This document shows, in pieces, positions 19,264 to 29,126 of a DNA stretch of 64,000 nt (position 1 is the stretch's first letter; every line of letters starts with the position of its first letter). Source of the stretch: Pseudidiomarina piscicola (GTDB lineage: Bacteria > Pseudomonadota > Gammaproteobacteria > Enterobacterales > Alteromonadaceae); the NCBI RefSeq assembly GCF_902806985.1, contig NZ_CADCXY010000005.1, forward strand, positions 98,531 to 162,530, given 5' to 3'. The position numbers were made by a program, and so were the translations under genes. Below the pieces are notes generated by a model. That model had not been told where the DNA came from. It ran no database searches and was given only the letters and a program-made list of their open reading frames with translations.

Positions 19264-20023
19264 TCACTTCATACGCGGCTTGAATTTCGCGCGCTTTTTC
19301 TTGTGCTGAGGCGCGCATCTCTTCAGGTAAACCTTGTGCTGCAAGTTTGTCTGGATGGTGCTTTGACATTAACTTGCGGTAAGCTTTTTTCACTTCGGCA
19401 AAGCTCGCCTTGCGATCCACCCCTAACACGGCATAAGCATCGTCTAACTGACTTGCCGCAGAAGCACCACTGGTGCCCGCTTGACCGCCTCTAAAGCGTT
19501 GCCCTGCCTGCGCCATTTGTAACCATAGGTCTAGTTGCGCGCGCCGGAAACCTAACGCCTCGGTAATGCGTAACAGTACATCGTATTCGGCCTGGTCTAA
19601 CTGGCCATCGTGCAAGGCGACTATCAGTACTTGTTCTATAAAGAATTGTAAAATATCGCGCCGCCATGCAAGCTGGCGGCGAAATTCGCTGACCTTGGCG
19701 TCGAGTGGAAAGTCGGTGTTTTTACCTTCGCGGAAAGCTTTTTGCGCTTGTTCACGAGCCGTATCATTGAGCTTTAGGTGTTGCATCAACGCGTTTACAT
19801 AATCGATGTCCTGCTCGGTCACTCGGCCTTTAGACTTCGCTAAGTGCCCCAGAACCGCAAACAACGTATCGGTAAATAACCGTTGATTGACAGCTCCCCC
19901 TTGGCGCATCGACTGCTGCAAGGCGCGATCAAACCAATGGCCAATGACCACTCCTAATAGTAGGCCTGGAAATCGCAAAAACAAATAACCAAAGAACCCT
20001 CCGAGCACTTTTCCCCAAAACAT
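19235..20023 (-). CDS. djlA: Membrane-anchored DnaJ-like co-chaperone DjlA
   Basis: The 262-residue protein has one N-terminal transmembrane segment with glycines (GKVLGGFFGYLFLRFPGLLLGVVIGHWF), a central TerB-like helical domain (about residues 50-165), and a C-terminal J domain with the HPD tripeptide in YRKLMSKHHPDKL. DjlA acts with DnaK at the inner-membrane face. A GAGGAG site precedes the ATG. It is convergent with rluA (29-bp overlap) and lies 16 bases after the AmgK-like gene on the same strand. Confidence 0.95.
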   Translation of the reverse strand: MFWGKVLGGFFGYLFLRFPGLLLGVVIGHWFDRALQQSMRQGGAVNQRLFTDTLFAVLGHLAKSKGRVTEQDIDYVNALMQHLKLNDTAREQAQKAFREGKNTDFPLDAKVSEFRRQLAWRRDILQFFIEQVLIVALHDGQLDQAEYDVLLRITEALGFRRAQLDLWLQMAQAGQRFRGGQAGTSGASAASQLDDAYAVLGVDRKASFAEVKKAYRKLMSKHHPDKLAAQGLPEEMRASAQEKAREIQAAYEVIKSQQGNGN

Positions 20024-20038
20024 GCATACTCCTCGTGC

Positions 20039-21040
20039 TTAACTTGATGCCGCTAATGCGGGTAGAATACGGTTTTTTAATAATTCACGAAAATCGTCGA
20101 ACTCCGGGTAAATCGACGCAATATCGTGGAGATATGCCACGTTTCTCGGAATATCTTGGATATAACCTGGGTTGCCGTCGCGTTGATAACGCCGTGCAAA
20201 CAAGCCGCTCGCATAGGCATGGCGCTGTAACCCCATCAGATCAAACCAACGTTGCCAGGTGCTGTTATCGACCGCAAGATCGGCCCGTTGTTCACGTAAA
20301 TAATCAAAACACTTGGTGGCGAGCTGCCGCACTTGGTCTTGCGGCCAGCGTACATAACAGTCACGTAGCAAGCTCACCACATCATAAGTGATGGGGCCTA
20401 TTACTGCATCATGAAAGCCTGTGTAAGCCAATGAGTCATCGCCCTGTACCAACACGTTGCGCGCATGAAACTTACGATGTACCCCTACCTGTGGTTGCGC
20501 CTTCGCGTTTTCAATTAACTTGCGGCAAAAATCTTCCCAAACCTGTTTCTCGGCGCTGGTAAATTGAATACCGAGGTGCGCTTGCACCAACCATTCTCGC
20601 ATGACATCGAGTTCCGCCTGTAGCTTATCAGCGCTGAATAACTCGAGCGGTCCATTTTGCGTCTCTTGAACGCTCATAATATCGGCTAAGTCGACGAACA
20701 CTTTGCCATACCACTGCGTTAAAGTTGTTTCACTTAAATGGCTCAATAGCAGGCTTGAACCGAGATCCGTCATCAACATAAAGCCATGTTGCTCATTCAC
20801 CGCAACCAACTCTGGTACGGCGACCGCGCGCTCGCTATAGGCGTCGGCAACTGCCAGGTAGTTGCTCAATGCGGTATCACTATTCATGGTGTCAACGGCG
20901 ATTAAACTGCGCATACCGTCGTGGGTTCGATAATATCGCCACGGCCGCCCATCGCCGAAAACCGGTTGCAGATCTTGCTGGGGATAACCGGTTACGGCTT
21001 CACACCATGCCTGCAACTTTACTTCTCGCTTATTTTCCAC
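20039..21040 (-). CDS. AmgK-like sugar kinase homologue, apparently catalytically inactive
   Basis: The 333-residue protein belongs to the aminoglycoside-phosphotransferase-like family of AmgK, the anomeric MurNAc/GlcNAc kinase of cell-wall recycling that commonly sits by lptD. Family features are WRYYRTHDG, HGFMLMTDLGSSLLL, and VIGPITYDVVSLLRDCYVRWP. Two key positions differ: the catalytic loop normally reading HRDFHARN is HRKFHARN (Lys at residue 190), and the metal-binding IDFQDA is TGFHDA (Gly at residue 208). Asn195 is kept. The partner murU is not adjacent; djlA follows directly. I chose the GTG at 21040 because GAGG lies just upstream; the TTG at 21070 lacks a site. It may be a pseudokinase or a decaying gene, although the frame is intact. 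Confidence 0.8.
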   Translation of the reverse strand: MENKREVKLQAWCEAVTGYPQQDLQPVFGDGRPWRYYRTHDGMRSLIAVDTMNSDTALSNYLAVADAYSERAVAVPELVAVNEQHGFMLMTDLGSSLLLSHLSETTLTQWYGKVFVDLADIMSVQETQNGPLELFSADKLQAELDVMREWLVQAHLGIQFTSAEKQVWEDFCRKLIENAKAQPQVGVHRKFHARNVLVQGDDSLAYTGFHDAVIGPITYDVVSLLRDCYVRWPQDQVRQLATKCFDYLREQRADLAVDNSTWQRWFDLMGLQRHAYASGLFARRYQRDGNPGYIQDIPRNVAYLHDIASIYPEFDDFRELLKNRILPALAASS

Positions 21041-21130
21041 GCTATTTCCTCGCTCACAAATGGCAGGCAACGTAAATTTGCTTTATCATACCTACCATAA
21101 TGTTAAGGACAAAGTTGAGTCATCGCTAAC

Positions 21131-23410
21131 ATGCATTCATTCATTCGCGGCGCCTGCTGGGGTTTCAGCCTGTATCTATTCGGCACCACTGTAGCCGCCG
21201 CTCAGGCGTCGGACAATAGCCAATACCTCAGCCAGTGTCCGGTGCGGACTCCTTTATTTCCAATCGCTCAGCTAAAACCTATTGCTAACCTTAGCACTGA
21301 TGCTATCGGTGTCCGAGCAGATCAAGCAGATATTGACTCGGAAACTTCAATCGCATCGTTCATTGGCAATGTTGAGGTGCAATTCAATGACCAATATTTG
21401 CTCACCGAACAAGCAACCGTCAACCAAGCATCTGGCAATATCAATGCAAGTGGCGCAACCCAATATACCGATGGTTATGTGCAAGTCGTTAGTGAAAACT
21501 TTCGCTTAAACTCAGGCGATAACCGAGCCTATTTGTCTGGCGCCGAATATCAATTAATCGACGCGGGCGCCCACGGTACCGCAACTATTTTGTCGATAGC
21601 TGAGCAGCAAGTACTGCTTGAAGGCTCAACGTTTACCACCTGTCCCACGGACGACCCAGCATGGCAATTGAGCGCCGACGAAATTAGTATTAGCGAAGAC
21701 GAAGCCTGGGGCGAGGCTTGGCATGCAAAGTTTGAGTTATTTGGCGTACCCGTGCTGTACGTGCCCTATTTGAATTTCCCGATCAACGATCAGCGAAAAA
21801 CCGGTTTCTTATTTCCAACGATTCGCTCATCTCAAAAGAACGGCTTTGAATTCGAGCTGCCGTACTACGTCAATATTGCGCCCAATCAGGACGCCACAAT
21901 AACGCCTCGCTATATGGCCGAACGTGGGCTGCAAATGCAAGCCGAGTACCGAGTTCTTACCGAAGGTGGTTTCGGACAACTTAACCTCGCTTATTTAAAC
22001 GATGATGACAGTCTTGAAAATGACGATGCTCGTTATTTGTGGCGCATTGAACATGCCCAAAACTGGAGTCAAAACTGGCGCTCATACATTAACGCTCTCG
22101 ATATTAGCGATGATGACTACCTTAATGATTTTGGCAGCGACTTTGCTGGCCGTGCCGATGCACAGCTCTATCGCCATGCCCGCGTCGATTACGTCGATGA
22201 CCACCTGCAAGTGATGTTGCGCGCTGAAGACTTTGAAGTGTTAGGTAACTTCCGCTCGCCCTATCGTACCGTGCCGCAAATTGTGACCACAGCGCAATGG
22301 GATGGTCCCTCACTTTTTTCCTATGAGGTGTTCTCTGAACTAACGCACTTTCGCAATCAGGCCAACAGCCAAGACTACGCCTCGCGCTTTCATCTAGAAC
22401 CGCAAGTTAACCTCGCGTATGAGACGCCCGCGTACGACTGGCTCACTGAGTTGAGCTACAGCTATACCTACTACGACCAAGCTGGTTCACAGCAAGGGTT
22501 GGCTGATAACCCAACGCGTGGTTTACCGCAATTCCGCATGCGAGGTCGGCTTAATCTAGAGCGCCAGTTCAGTTGGAGCGATAGCGATTACCGTCAAACC
22601 TTACAGCCACAGATTCAGTATCTTTATGTGCCGTATCGCGACCAGTCCGAGATTGGCATTTATGACTCAACCTTAATGCAAGACGACTACCGTGGGCTGT
22701 TCCGTGCGCGTCGTTTTTCGGGGCTTGACCGTATTGCCGACGCCAATCAAGTCACCGTGGGTGCATCGACCAGCATTTATAGTGACAGTGCGCGTGAATT
22801 AATGCGCCTTAGTGTCGGTCAAATTTACTACTTCGATGATAGCCGCGTTAATTTATTCGATGAAGCTTCGCAAGTGTCTGACGACCGCTCGGATATTGCT
22901 GTTGATGCCCGTTTTCAACTTGGCCAACGCTGGTTTATTAACGGCGCGGTGCAATACGACTTAGAACAAGAAAGTACGCGCAAAAGCCAAACTGCGGTTG
23001 AGTATCGTGTCAATGAGAGTAATCTCGTGCAGCTTAGTCACCGACAGGTGACCAATATTCTTAACGATGACATCGAACAATTAGGCCTGCAGACGGTCTA
23101 CCAAATGAACAACAAATGGCAATTTGCCAGTAACTGGTATTACGATCTGCAGCAGAAACGTACCAACGACGCACTTCTTGCGTTACAGTACAGCGACTGT
23201 TGTTGGGCGGTGCGTGTTAGCGCCTATCGCCGCATTAATCGCAATCTAGAATTACAACAATTTGATCCCTTACTTGGTGAACCTGAGTTCGATAATGGGG
23301 TCAGTATACAATTCATAATTAAGGGGCTGGGCTCTGACAATGGCAACTTGCTCGAACTGATCGAGCAGAGTCTGTTCGGATATCGTCACCCGTTTTATTT
23401 AAGCAACTAG
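21131..23410 (+). CDS. lptD: LPS-assembly outer-membrane protein LptD
   Basis: LptD with LptE inserts lipopolysaccharide into the outer leaflet. The 759-residue protein has a signal peptide ending near VAAAQA, an OstA/LptA-like N-terminal domain (about residues 50-190), and a large C-terminal beta-barrel. Cys in SQCPVRTP, in TTCPTDDP and the pair SDCCW near the C terminus match the four conserved cysteines of the LptD disulfide switch. It starts the operon with surA, which helps fold LptD. The ribosome site before 21131 is weak. The gene is divergent from the AmgK-like gene. Confidence 0.96.
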   Translation: MHSFIRGACWGFSLYLFGTTVAAAQASDNSQYLSQCPVRTPLFPIAQLKPIANLSTDAIGVRADQADIDSETSIASFIGNVEVQFNDQYLLTEQATVNQASGNINASGATQYTDGYVQVVSENFRLNSGDNRAYLSGAEYQLIDAGAHGTATILSIAEQQVLLEGSTFTTCPTDDPAWQLSADEISISEDEAWGEAWHAKFELFGVPVLYVPYLNFPINDQRKTGFLFPTIRSSQKNGFEFELPYYVNIAPNQDATITPRYMAERGLQMQAEYRVLTEGGFGQLNLAYLNDDDSLENDDARYLWRIEHAQNWSQNWRSYINALDISDDDYLNDFGSDFAGRADAQLYRHARVDYVDDHLQVMLRAEDFEVLGNFRSPYRTVPQIVTTAQWDGPSLFSYEVFSELTHFRNQANSQDYASRFHLEPQVNLAYETPAYDWLTELSYSYTYYDQAGSQQGLADNPTRGLPQFRMRGRLNLERQFSWSDSDYRQTLQPQIQYLYVPYRDQSEIGIYDSTLMQDDYRGLFRARRFSGLDRIADANQVTVGASTSIYSDSARELMRLSVGQIYYFDDSRVNLFDEASQVSDDRSDIAVDARFQLGQRWFINGAVQYDLEQESTRKSQTAVEYRVNESNLVQLSHRQVTNILNDDIEQLGLQTVYQMNNKWQFASNWYYDLQQKRTNDALLALQYSDCCWAVRVSAYRRINRNLELQQFDPLLGEPEFDNGVSIQFIIKGLGSDNGNLLELIEQSLFGYRHPFYLSN

Positions 23411-23419
23411 GTAGTTTTC

Positions 23420-24712
23420 ATGAACAAGATGTTGAAGTTAGTGAGCATTGCATGGCTAGCAATCGCAAGCAGTATGGTCTCAGTACAAGCCAATGAAGTG
23501 CTCGACCGAGTCGCGGTCATCGTCAATGATGGCGTGATCTTGCAAAGCGAAGTTGAAGCCATGTTGGCACAGATCAAGCGCAATGCCGCGGAACAAGATA
23601 TGGAGTTACCCAGCGACGAAGTGTTACGTGTGCAAGCCGTCGATCGCTTAGTGTTGCAAGAGGTGCAATTGCAAGTTGCTCGGCGTGCGGGCGTCGAAGT
23701 AAGTGACGCGCAGCTTGAGCAAACTATTCAAGGTATCGCCCAAGAATCAAACTTAACCGTTGAACAACTGCGCAATGAAATTGAACGGCTAGGTAGTTCA
23801 TGGTCGAGCTATCGCGAATCGGTTCGCAAAGAAATGATGCTCGGCGAAGTTCAACGCGGCGCTGTTCGTGAACGTGTCTATATATCGCCACAAGAAATTC
23901 AAAACCTCTCTGAAATGCTAGAAGAAGTTAACAGTCAGGAAGTTGAGTACCGTTTAAGTCATATTTTGGTTGGCCTGCGTGACAGCAGCGGTAGCGACGA
24001 TGTGCAAGATGCCCGCGAGCGCGCTGATCAGTTATTAGGGATACTGCGTGATGGTGCAGACTTTGCCTCGACTGCAGTGTCTTCCTCTGCAGGCTCACGC
24101 GCACTTGAAGGCGGCGACCTAGGCTGGATGAATATCAATGCCATGCCAACACTATTTGCAGAAGCCGTGCGCGATAAGCGTAAAGGTGACTTAATCGGCC
24201 CGATTAAGAGCGGTGTTGGTTTTCATATTCTTAAGGTTACCGATACCCGAGGCTTAGAAACCGTCGAAATTGAAGAAGTAAACGCCCGTCATATTTTGCT
24301 GCAACCATCGGTGATTCTTTCGGACAAGCGTGCTGAAGAAAAACTGGCTGAGATTCGTCAACAAATCGTCTCTGGAGAAGCAACCTTTGAAGATATGGCT
24401 CGTGAGCACTCGTCTGATCCGGGCTCAGCCAGCCAAGGCGGCGATTTAGGCTGGTCTGAAACCGATGTTTACGACGCCACTTTTAAGCAGATCGTTGACA
24501 ACGCAGAGATCGGCGTTATCAGTGAGCCATTCCGCTCACAATTCGGCTGGCACATTGTCGAAGTCCTGGACCGTCGGGTGCAAGACGCCACTGAGCGCAG
24601 TAAACAAAACCGCGCTTATCAATTGCTTTTCCGTCGTAAGTATCAAGAAGAGCTAGAAAACTGGCAACAAGAGATCCGTGACCAAGCCTACATTGAACAG
24701 GTTGTTGAATGA
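23420..24712 (+). CDS. surA: Periplasmic chaperone / peptidyl-prolyl isomerase SurA
   Basis: SurA escorts outer-membrane proteins, including LptD, across the periplasm. The 430-residue protein has a signal peptide (LVSIAWLAIASSMVSVQA, cleavage before NEVLDR), an N-terminal SurA chaperone domain with VAVIVNDGVILQSEVEAML, and two parvulin domains (about 170-275, containing GGDLGWMN; and about 285-385, containing HSSDPGSASQGGDLGW). It lies nine bases after lptD and overlaps pdxA by ATGA. The order lptD-surA-pdxA-rsmA-apaG-apaH is as in E. coli. Confidence 0.97.
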   Translation: MNKMLKLVSIAWLAIASSMVSVQANEVLDRVAVIVNDGVILQSEVEAMLAQIKRNAAEQDMELPSDEVLRVQAVDRLVLQEVQLQVARRAGVEVSDAQLEQTIQGIAQESNLTVEQLRNEIERLGSSWSSYRESVRKEMMLGEVQRGAVRERVYISPQEIQNLSEMLEEVNSQEVEYRLSHILVGLRDSSGSDDVQDARERADQLLGILRDGADFASTAVSSSAGSRALEGGDLGWMNINAMPTLFAEAVRDKRKGDLIGPIKSGVGFHILKVTDTRGLETVEIEEVNARHILLQPSVILSDKRAEEKLAEIRQQIVSGEATFEDMAREHSSDPGSASQGGDLGWSETDVYDATFKQIVDNAEIGVISEPFRSQFGWHIVEVLDRRVQDATERSKQNRAYQLLFRRKYQEELENWQQEIRDQAYIEQVVE

Positions 24713-25701
24713 AGCTAAAGCGTATCGCCTACAGTTCAGGTGAACCGGCGGGGATTGGCCCTGATATTGCGCTCTACCTCGCCTTAGCACAGGCGTCGCA
24801 ACCGTCGTCTGCAGAACTGGTGGTGTTAGGTAATAAACAACTCTTACAAGACCGAGCCCACCAGCTCGGTCTTGACGTTTCACTGGTCGAGTATGATGCC
24901 AGCCGCCCGCCTCAGCATTGGCCGTTGGGAACCTTATTGGTGGCCGAACATGCGTTGGCAGGAACCGTCACCGCGGGCGAGCTCAATCCAGCCAATAGTC
25001 GCTACGTATTAAACTTGTTGGATCATGCGTGTCGCGGATGTCTGCAAGGCGAATTCGATGCAGTTATGACTGGCCCTGTGCACAAAGGTGTTATCAACGA
25101 CGCTGGGATTGCCTTTAGCGGACACACGGAGTTTTTTGCCGAACAAAGTCAAACACCACAAGTCGTCATGATGCTCGCTACGCCCGGTCTTCGCGTCGCG
25201 CTGGTAACCACTCACTTACCTTTGAGCCAGGTGCCTAGTGCTATTAACCAGCCGTTAGTTGAAAGTGTAACGGAGATTGTCGCCAGCGCACTGAAACAAC
25301 AGTTCGCGTGCCCTCAGCCAAGAATTCTGATGTGCGGCCTCAACCCTCATGCGGGTGAACAGGGCCATCTCGGTGGTGAAGAAATTGAGCACATCGAACC
25401 GGCGATTCGCGACCTTAAGCAACGAGGGATAGACGTCAGTGGACCTTGGCCCGCCGATACCGTATTTCAGCCACACTATTTAGAAAATGCCGACGCTGTG
25501 ATCGCGATGTATCACGATCAGGGCTTACCCGTGCTAAAATATCGAGGCTTCGGTAACGCTGTGAACATCACGCTCGGCTTACCTTTTGTTCGAACTTCGG
25601 TCGACCACGGCACGGCGCTTGATAAAGCCGGCACCGGCGCTATTGATATTGGCAGTGCAAGTTACGCCCTAGAGACCGCTTTAACCATGGTAACGGAATG
25701 A
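24709..25701 (+). CDS. pdxA: 4-hydroxythreonine-4-phosphate dehydrogenase
   Basis: PdxA oxidises 4-phosphohydroxy-L-threonine with NAD in pyridoxal 5'-phosphate synthesis. The 330-residue protein has the N-terminal [14 protein letters not shown], the [21 protein letters not shown] segment with a metal-binding histidine, [13 protein letters not shown], and [12 protein letters not shown]. Its ATG overlaps the surA stop, and its stop overlaps rsmA, both by four bases. epd near 5 kb encodes an earlier step of the same pathway. Confidence 0.97.
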   Translation: MKLKRIAYSSGEPAGIGPDIALYLALAQASQPSSAELVVLGNKQLLQDRAHQLGLDVSLVEYDASRPPQHWPLGTLLVAEHALAGTVTAGELNPANSRYVLNLLDHACRGCLQGEFDAVMTGPVHKGVINDAGIAFSGHTEFFAEQSQTPQVVMMLATPGLRVALVTTHLPLSQVPSAINQPLVESVTEIVASALKQQFACPQPRILMCGLNPHAGEQGHLGGEEIEHIEPAIRDLKQRGIDVSGPWPADTVFQPHYLENADAVIAMYHDQGLPVLKYRGFGNAVNITLGLPFVRTSVDHGTALDKAGTGAIDIGSASYALETALTMVTE

Positions 25702-26507
25702 CAAAAACCCATTTAGGACATCGCGCTCGTAAGCGCTTTGGACAAAACTTTTTACACGATACTTTTGTTATTGATGCCATCGTTGATGCTATCAATCCGC
25801 AAAACGACGAACAGTTAGTCGAGATTGGCCCTGGTTTAGCGGCACTCACTGAACCGGTCTGTGATCGCATTGAACAGCTTACCGTGGTCGAGCTCGACCG
25901 TGATCTGGCGGATCGGCTTGAGCAGCATCCATTTATGCAGCAAAAACTCACTGTTTATCGCGGTGATGCCCTTAAAACCGACTTTCATCAGTTCCAAAAG
26001 GATGAGCAAAAGCTCCGCGTGTTCGGTAATCTTCCGTACAACATTTCAACGCCAATTATTTTTCACTTACTTGACCAAATTGACGCTATTGGCGATATGC
26101 ACTTTATGTTGCAAAAGGAAGTGGTCGATCGACTCGCTGCCCAGCCAGGCACCAAAGCCTATGGCCGTTTAACCGTTGCCGTACAGCAGGCCTGTGCAGT
26201 TGAGCCGGTATTACTGGTGCCACCAGGTGCCTTCACGCCGCCACCCAAAGTCGAGTCGGCCGTGGTTCGATTAACCCCTTATAGCGAGCCACCACATCCC
26301 GTGCATGATTTTAAAACCTTGCAAAAACTCTGCTTGGTGGCCTTCAATCAACGTCGCAAAACAATCCGTAATAACTTAAAAAAGCATATTGACGCAGAGC
26401 AGCTGGAAGCCCTTGGCATCAATCCAAACGATCGCCCAGAAACGCTTTCCGTAGAAGACTTTTGTCGCCTTGCAAATTGGTATTACGAACAACATGGTGC
26501 GTTATGA
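25698..26507 (+). CDS. rsmA: 16S rRNA (adenine-1518/1519-N6)-dimethyltransferase
   Basis: RsmA (KsgA) dimethylates A1518 and A1519 of 16S rRNA late in 30S assembly. The 269-residue protein has [10 protein letters not shown], the SAM-binding [13 protein letters not shown], and the catalytic [10 protein letters not shown] motif, plus [12 protein letters not shown] in the C-terminal half. It overlaps pdxA upstream and apaG downstream by ATGA each. Confidence 0.98.
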   Translation: MTKTHLGHRARKRFGQNFLHDTFVIDAIVDAINPQNDEQLVEIGPGLAALTEPVCDRIEQLTVVELDRDLADRLEQHPFMQQKLTVYRGDALKTDFHQFQKDEQKLRVFGNLPYNISTPIIFHLLDQIDAIGDMHFMLQKEVVDRLAAQPGTKAYGRLTVAVQQACAVEPVLLVPPGAFTPPPKVESAVVRLTPYSEPPHPVHDFKTLQKLCLVAFNQRRKTIRNNLKKHIDAEQLEALGINPNDRPETLSVEDFCRLANWYYEQHGAL

Positions 26508-26890
26508 CGAAGACAGTAAGCCCAAATTTAATTTCTATTGAAGTTAAAACACATTACTTAGAAGCACAGTCAGAGCCCGACAATGACCAATATGTGTTTG
26601 CCTACACTATCACGGTGACCAACACCAGCGAACAGCCCGTACAGCTACTCACTCGGGCATGGCGTATCACCGATGCCAACCATAAAATCACCCGCGTTGC
26701 TGGCGATGGCGTAGTCGGTGAACAGCCGCATATTGCCAGCGGCGAGTCGTTCAGTTACACCAGCGGAACCGTGCTGGCCACCCCAATCGGAACCATGCAA
26801 GGCCATTACGGCATGGTGACGACAGAAGGCGAAAAGTTCGAGGTGGAAATACCGTCGTTCCGACTCGCTGTGCCTAACATCCTCCACTAA
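26504..26890 (+). CDS. apaG: ApaG domain protein (CO2+/MG2+ efflux-associated family)
   Basis: The 128-residue protein is a single ApaG/DUF525 beta-sandwich: [46 protein letters not shown] and MQGHYGMVT are the family landmarks. Its biochemical role is not settled; Salmonella CorD (ApaG) was linked to cobalt/magnesium phenotypes. The start was set at the ATG overlapping the rsmA stop, because upstream codons in this frame lie inside rsmA. apaH follows 13 bases later. Confidence 0.95.
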   Translation: MTKTVSPNLISIEVKTHYLEAQSEPDNDQYVFAYTITVTNTSEQPVQLLTRAWRITDANHKITRVAGDGVVGEQPHIASGESFSYTSGTVLATPIGTMQGHYGMVTTEGEKFEVEIPSFRLAVPNILH

Positions 26891-26903
26891 AACGAGACAT
26901 TTC

Positions 26904-27737
26904 ATGGCGCGCTATTTTGTCGGTGACTTGCAAGGATGTGTTGAACAGCTCGACGAGCTACTCGCTAAAGTTTCATTCAATTCGCGTTTTGATGAGTTGT
27001 GGTGTGTCGGTGACATCGTCGCCCGCGGCCCCGACTCATTAGCCTGTTTAGAACGCCTGCGCGAATTAGGCGACGCAGCCAAGTGCGTGCTCGGCAACCA
27101 TGATCTGAACTTATTGGCAGTTTTAACGGGTGCTAAAAAAGCCAAAGCTAAAGATCGCTTAGATAACATTCTTGCCCTGCCAGATGAGCAGCAGCATGAA
27201 TGGATTGATTTTCTAGTGCAACAGCCATTGCTACGGCGCGCCGACGATGTGGTCATGACACATGCGGGCATTTATCCAAAGTGGTCGATTGATGAGGCTG
27301 AAAAACTCTCTGATGAGGTCAGTTTAAGCCTGCAGCGCGCTTGGCGACACCAGAAGCTGGCGCCGTGGTTGCTAAAAATGTATGGCGATGAACCTCGTCA
27401 GTGGTCCCCCGAACTTCAGGGCCCTGAGCGTATTCGCTTTATTATTAATGCACTCACGCGTATGCGTTTTTTAGATGCTCAGCAAGGTCTCAATTTGTCC
27501 GTTAAAGAAGGCCCGAGCACGGCCACCCAGGAACAGGGGCTGAGCCCTTGGTTTATACATTGGTCGCCACAGCCCACAACGCTGATATTTGGTCATTGGG
27601 CTGCGCTACAGGGGCAAACTAAACGTGATGACGTGATTGGTCTAGATACCGGTTGTGTCTGGGGTGAAACAATGACGCTTATGCGTTGGCCAGATGGCCA
27701 ACGCTGGCAAGCTGAGAACCCGAACGCCGCGAGTTAA
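26904..27737 (+). CDS. apaH: Symmetrical bis(5'-nucleosyl)-tetraphosphatase
   Basis: ApaH splits diadenosine tetraphosphate into two ADP and also removes Np4N caps from RNA. The 277-residue calcineurin-like phosphoesterase has the metal motifs [17 protein letters not shown] and [10 protein letters not shown], with the later histidines in [10 protein letters not shown] and GHWAALQG. It closes the lptD operon. Its stop shares four bases with the stop of convergent tyrS. Confidence 0.97.
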   Translation: MARYFVGDLQGCVEQLDELLAKVSFNSRFDELWCVGDIVARGPDSLACLERLRELGDAAKCVLGNHDLNLLAVLTGAKKAKAKDRLDNILALPDEQQHEWIDFLVQQPLLRRADDVVMTHAGIYPKWSIDEAEKLSDEVSLSLQRAWRHQKLAPWLLKMYGDEPRQWSPELQGPERIRFIINALTRMRFLDAQQGLNLSVKEGPSTATQEQGLSPWFIHWSPQPTTLIFGHWAALQGQTKRDDVIGLDTGCVWGETMTLMRWPDGQRWQAENPNAAS

Positions 27738-28936
27738 GCAACCGTGATGCGCGCAAACTTGCGCTTACCTACTTGGTATACTGCGACGCTTCCAGCGGCG
27801 ACCATGTGTTTGGTATCTGTCACTTTCTCACCATCCACTTTAACCGCATTTTGTTTGATCATGCGCATGGCGTCAGACGTTGAGTTCACTAACTTCGCTT
27901 CTTTAAGCAAGTAGCAAATGCCGACTTCGCCTTCAGTGGTGGTTACGGTGACTTCTGGCATATCATCGGGAATCGCATTTTTGCTAAACCGCTGAATGAA
28001 GTCTTGCTCAGCTGCATCTGCTGCCGCCTCGTCATGAAAGCGTGTAATAATTTCTTTGGCTAATAGGACTTTATAGTCACGCGGGTTGGCCCCCTCTTGC
28101 ACTGCTTGCTTGAACTGTTCGAGCTCTTCCAAAGGGCGGAAGCTTAACAGTTCGAAGTAACGCCACATTAGCTCGTCAGATACCGACATTAGCTTGCCAA
28201 ACATATCGTTCGCCGGCTCGGTAATACCTACGTAGTTACCGAGTGACTTCGACATTTTTTGCACGCCATCTAAGCCTTCGAGCAGCGGTACCATAATCAC
28301 TGTCTGGGGTGTCTGGCCTTCATCTTTTTGTAATTCGCGCCCCATCAACAGATTGAATCGTTGGTCGGTGCCGCCTAACTCAACATCAGATCGTAATGCC
28401 ACCGAGTCCCAACCTTGCACCAGCGGGTATAAAAACTCATGAATGGCGATGGGTTGGCCTGTGGTATAACGTTTTTTAAAGTCGTCGCGCTCAAGCATGC
28501 GGGCGACGGTTTGCCGGGCCGCTAGTTTAATCATGCCCGCTGAACCTAAGTCGTTCATCCACTCAGAGTTGAAGCGGATCTGTGTTTTCGCCGGATCAAG
28601 GATCTTAAACACTTGCTCTTTATAGGTTTGCGCGTTGTTCATTACGTCTTCGCGAGTCAATGGCTTACGCGTAACGTTTTTCCCGGTGGGGTCACCAATC
28701 ATGCCGGTGAAATCACCAATCAGGAACACAATGTCATGACCAAGGTCTTGAAATAAGCGCATTTTATTGATCAGCACCGTATGCCCAAGATGTAAGTCTG
28801 GGGCCGTTGGATCAAACCCGGCTTTGATGACCAACGGCTTACCTTTTGCGAGCTTATCCTTAAGTTCGTCTGCGAGCAGAATTTCTTCTGTCCCTCTAGC
28901 TATTTCTGCAAATGCATCCGCCGCTGATTTTGTCAT
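27734..28936 (-). CDS. tyrS: Tyrosyl-tRNA synthetase
   Basis: This class I synthetase charges tRNA-Tyr. The 400-residue protein has the HIGH-type motif DLHLGHTVL, the KMSKS motif [10 protein letters not shown], and a C-terminal S4 RNA-binding domain (about the last 65 residues). The length and [14 protein letters not shown] place it in the longer TyrRS group. An in-frame ATG lies at 28945, but AGGAG is only one base from it; spacing of ten bases favours the ATG at 28936. A sigma-70-like promoter is visible upstream. Confidence 0.96.
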   Translation of the reverse strand: MTKSAADAFAEIARGTEEILLADELKDKLAKGKPLVIKAGFDPTAPDLHLGHTVLINKMRLFQDLGHDIVFLIGDFTGMIGDPTGKNVTRKPLTREDVMNNAQTYKEQVFKILDPAKTQIRFNSEWMNDLGSAGMIKLAARQTVARMLERDDFKKRYTTGQPIAIHEFLYPLVQGWDSVALRSDVELGGTDQRFNLLMGRELQKDEGQTPQTVIMVPLLEGLDGVQKMSKSLGNYVGITEPANDMFGKLMSVSDELMWRYFELLSFRPLEELEQFKQAVQEGANPRDYKVLLAKEIITRFHDEAAADAAEQDFIQRFSKNAIPDDMPEVTVTTTEGEVGICYLLKEAKLVNSTSDAMRMIKQNAVKVDGEKVTDTKHMVAAGSVAVYQVGKRKFARITVA

Positions 28937-28992
28937 CAATTTCATACTCCTGAGCTATTTAGCTTGACGCGAGAAAGTTCTTGAAACCACGC

Positions 28993-29021
28993 ATTGTATG
29001 CTATTTAGCACGGTCTTTTAA
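28993..29021 (-). promoter_or_regulatory. Putative sigma-70 promoter of tyrS
   Basis: On the minus strand TTAAAA (plus 29016-29021) and TACAAT (plus 28993-28998) are separated by 17 bases, with the -10 about 57 bases before the chosen tyrS start. The spacing is optimal and both hexamers are reasonable matches, but the call rests on sequence only. Confidence 0.4.
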
Positions 29022-29126
29022 GCGGAAATAAAGGTAAAGCGACTGGAAAAAGCTTGAACTTCGTATTATTCTGCTGAAAGAAGTAGGAGACATAAGTTTT
29101 TCCAGCGCGCTAACTTCAGGAAGTTT

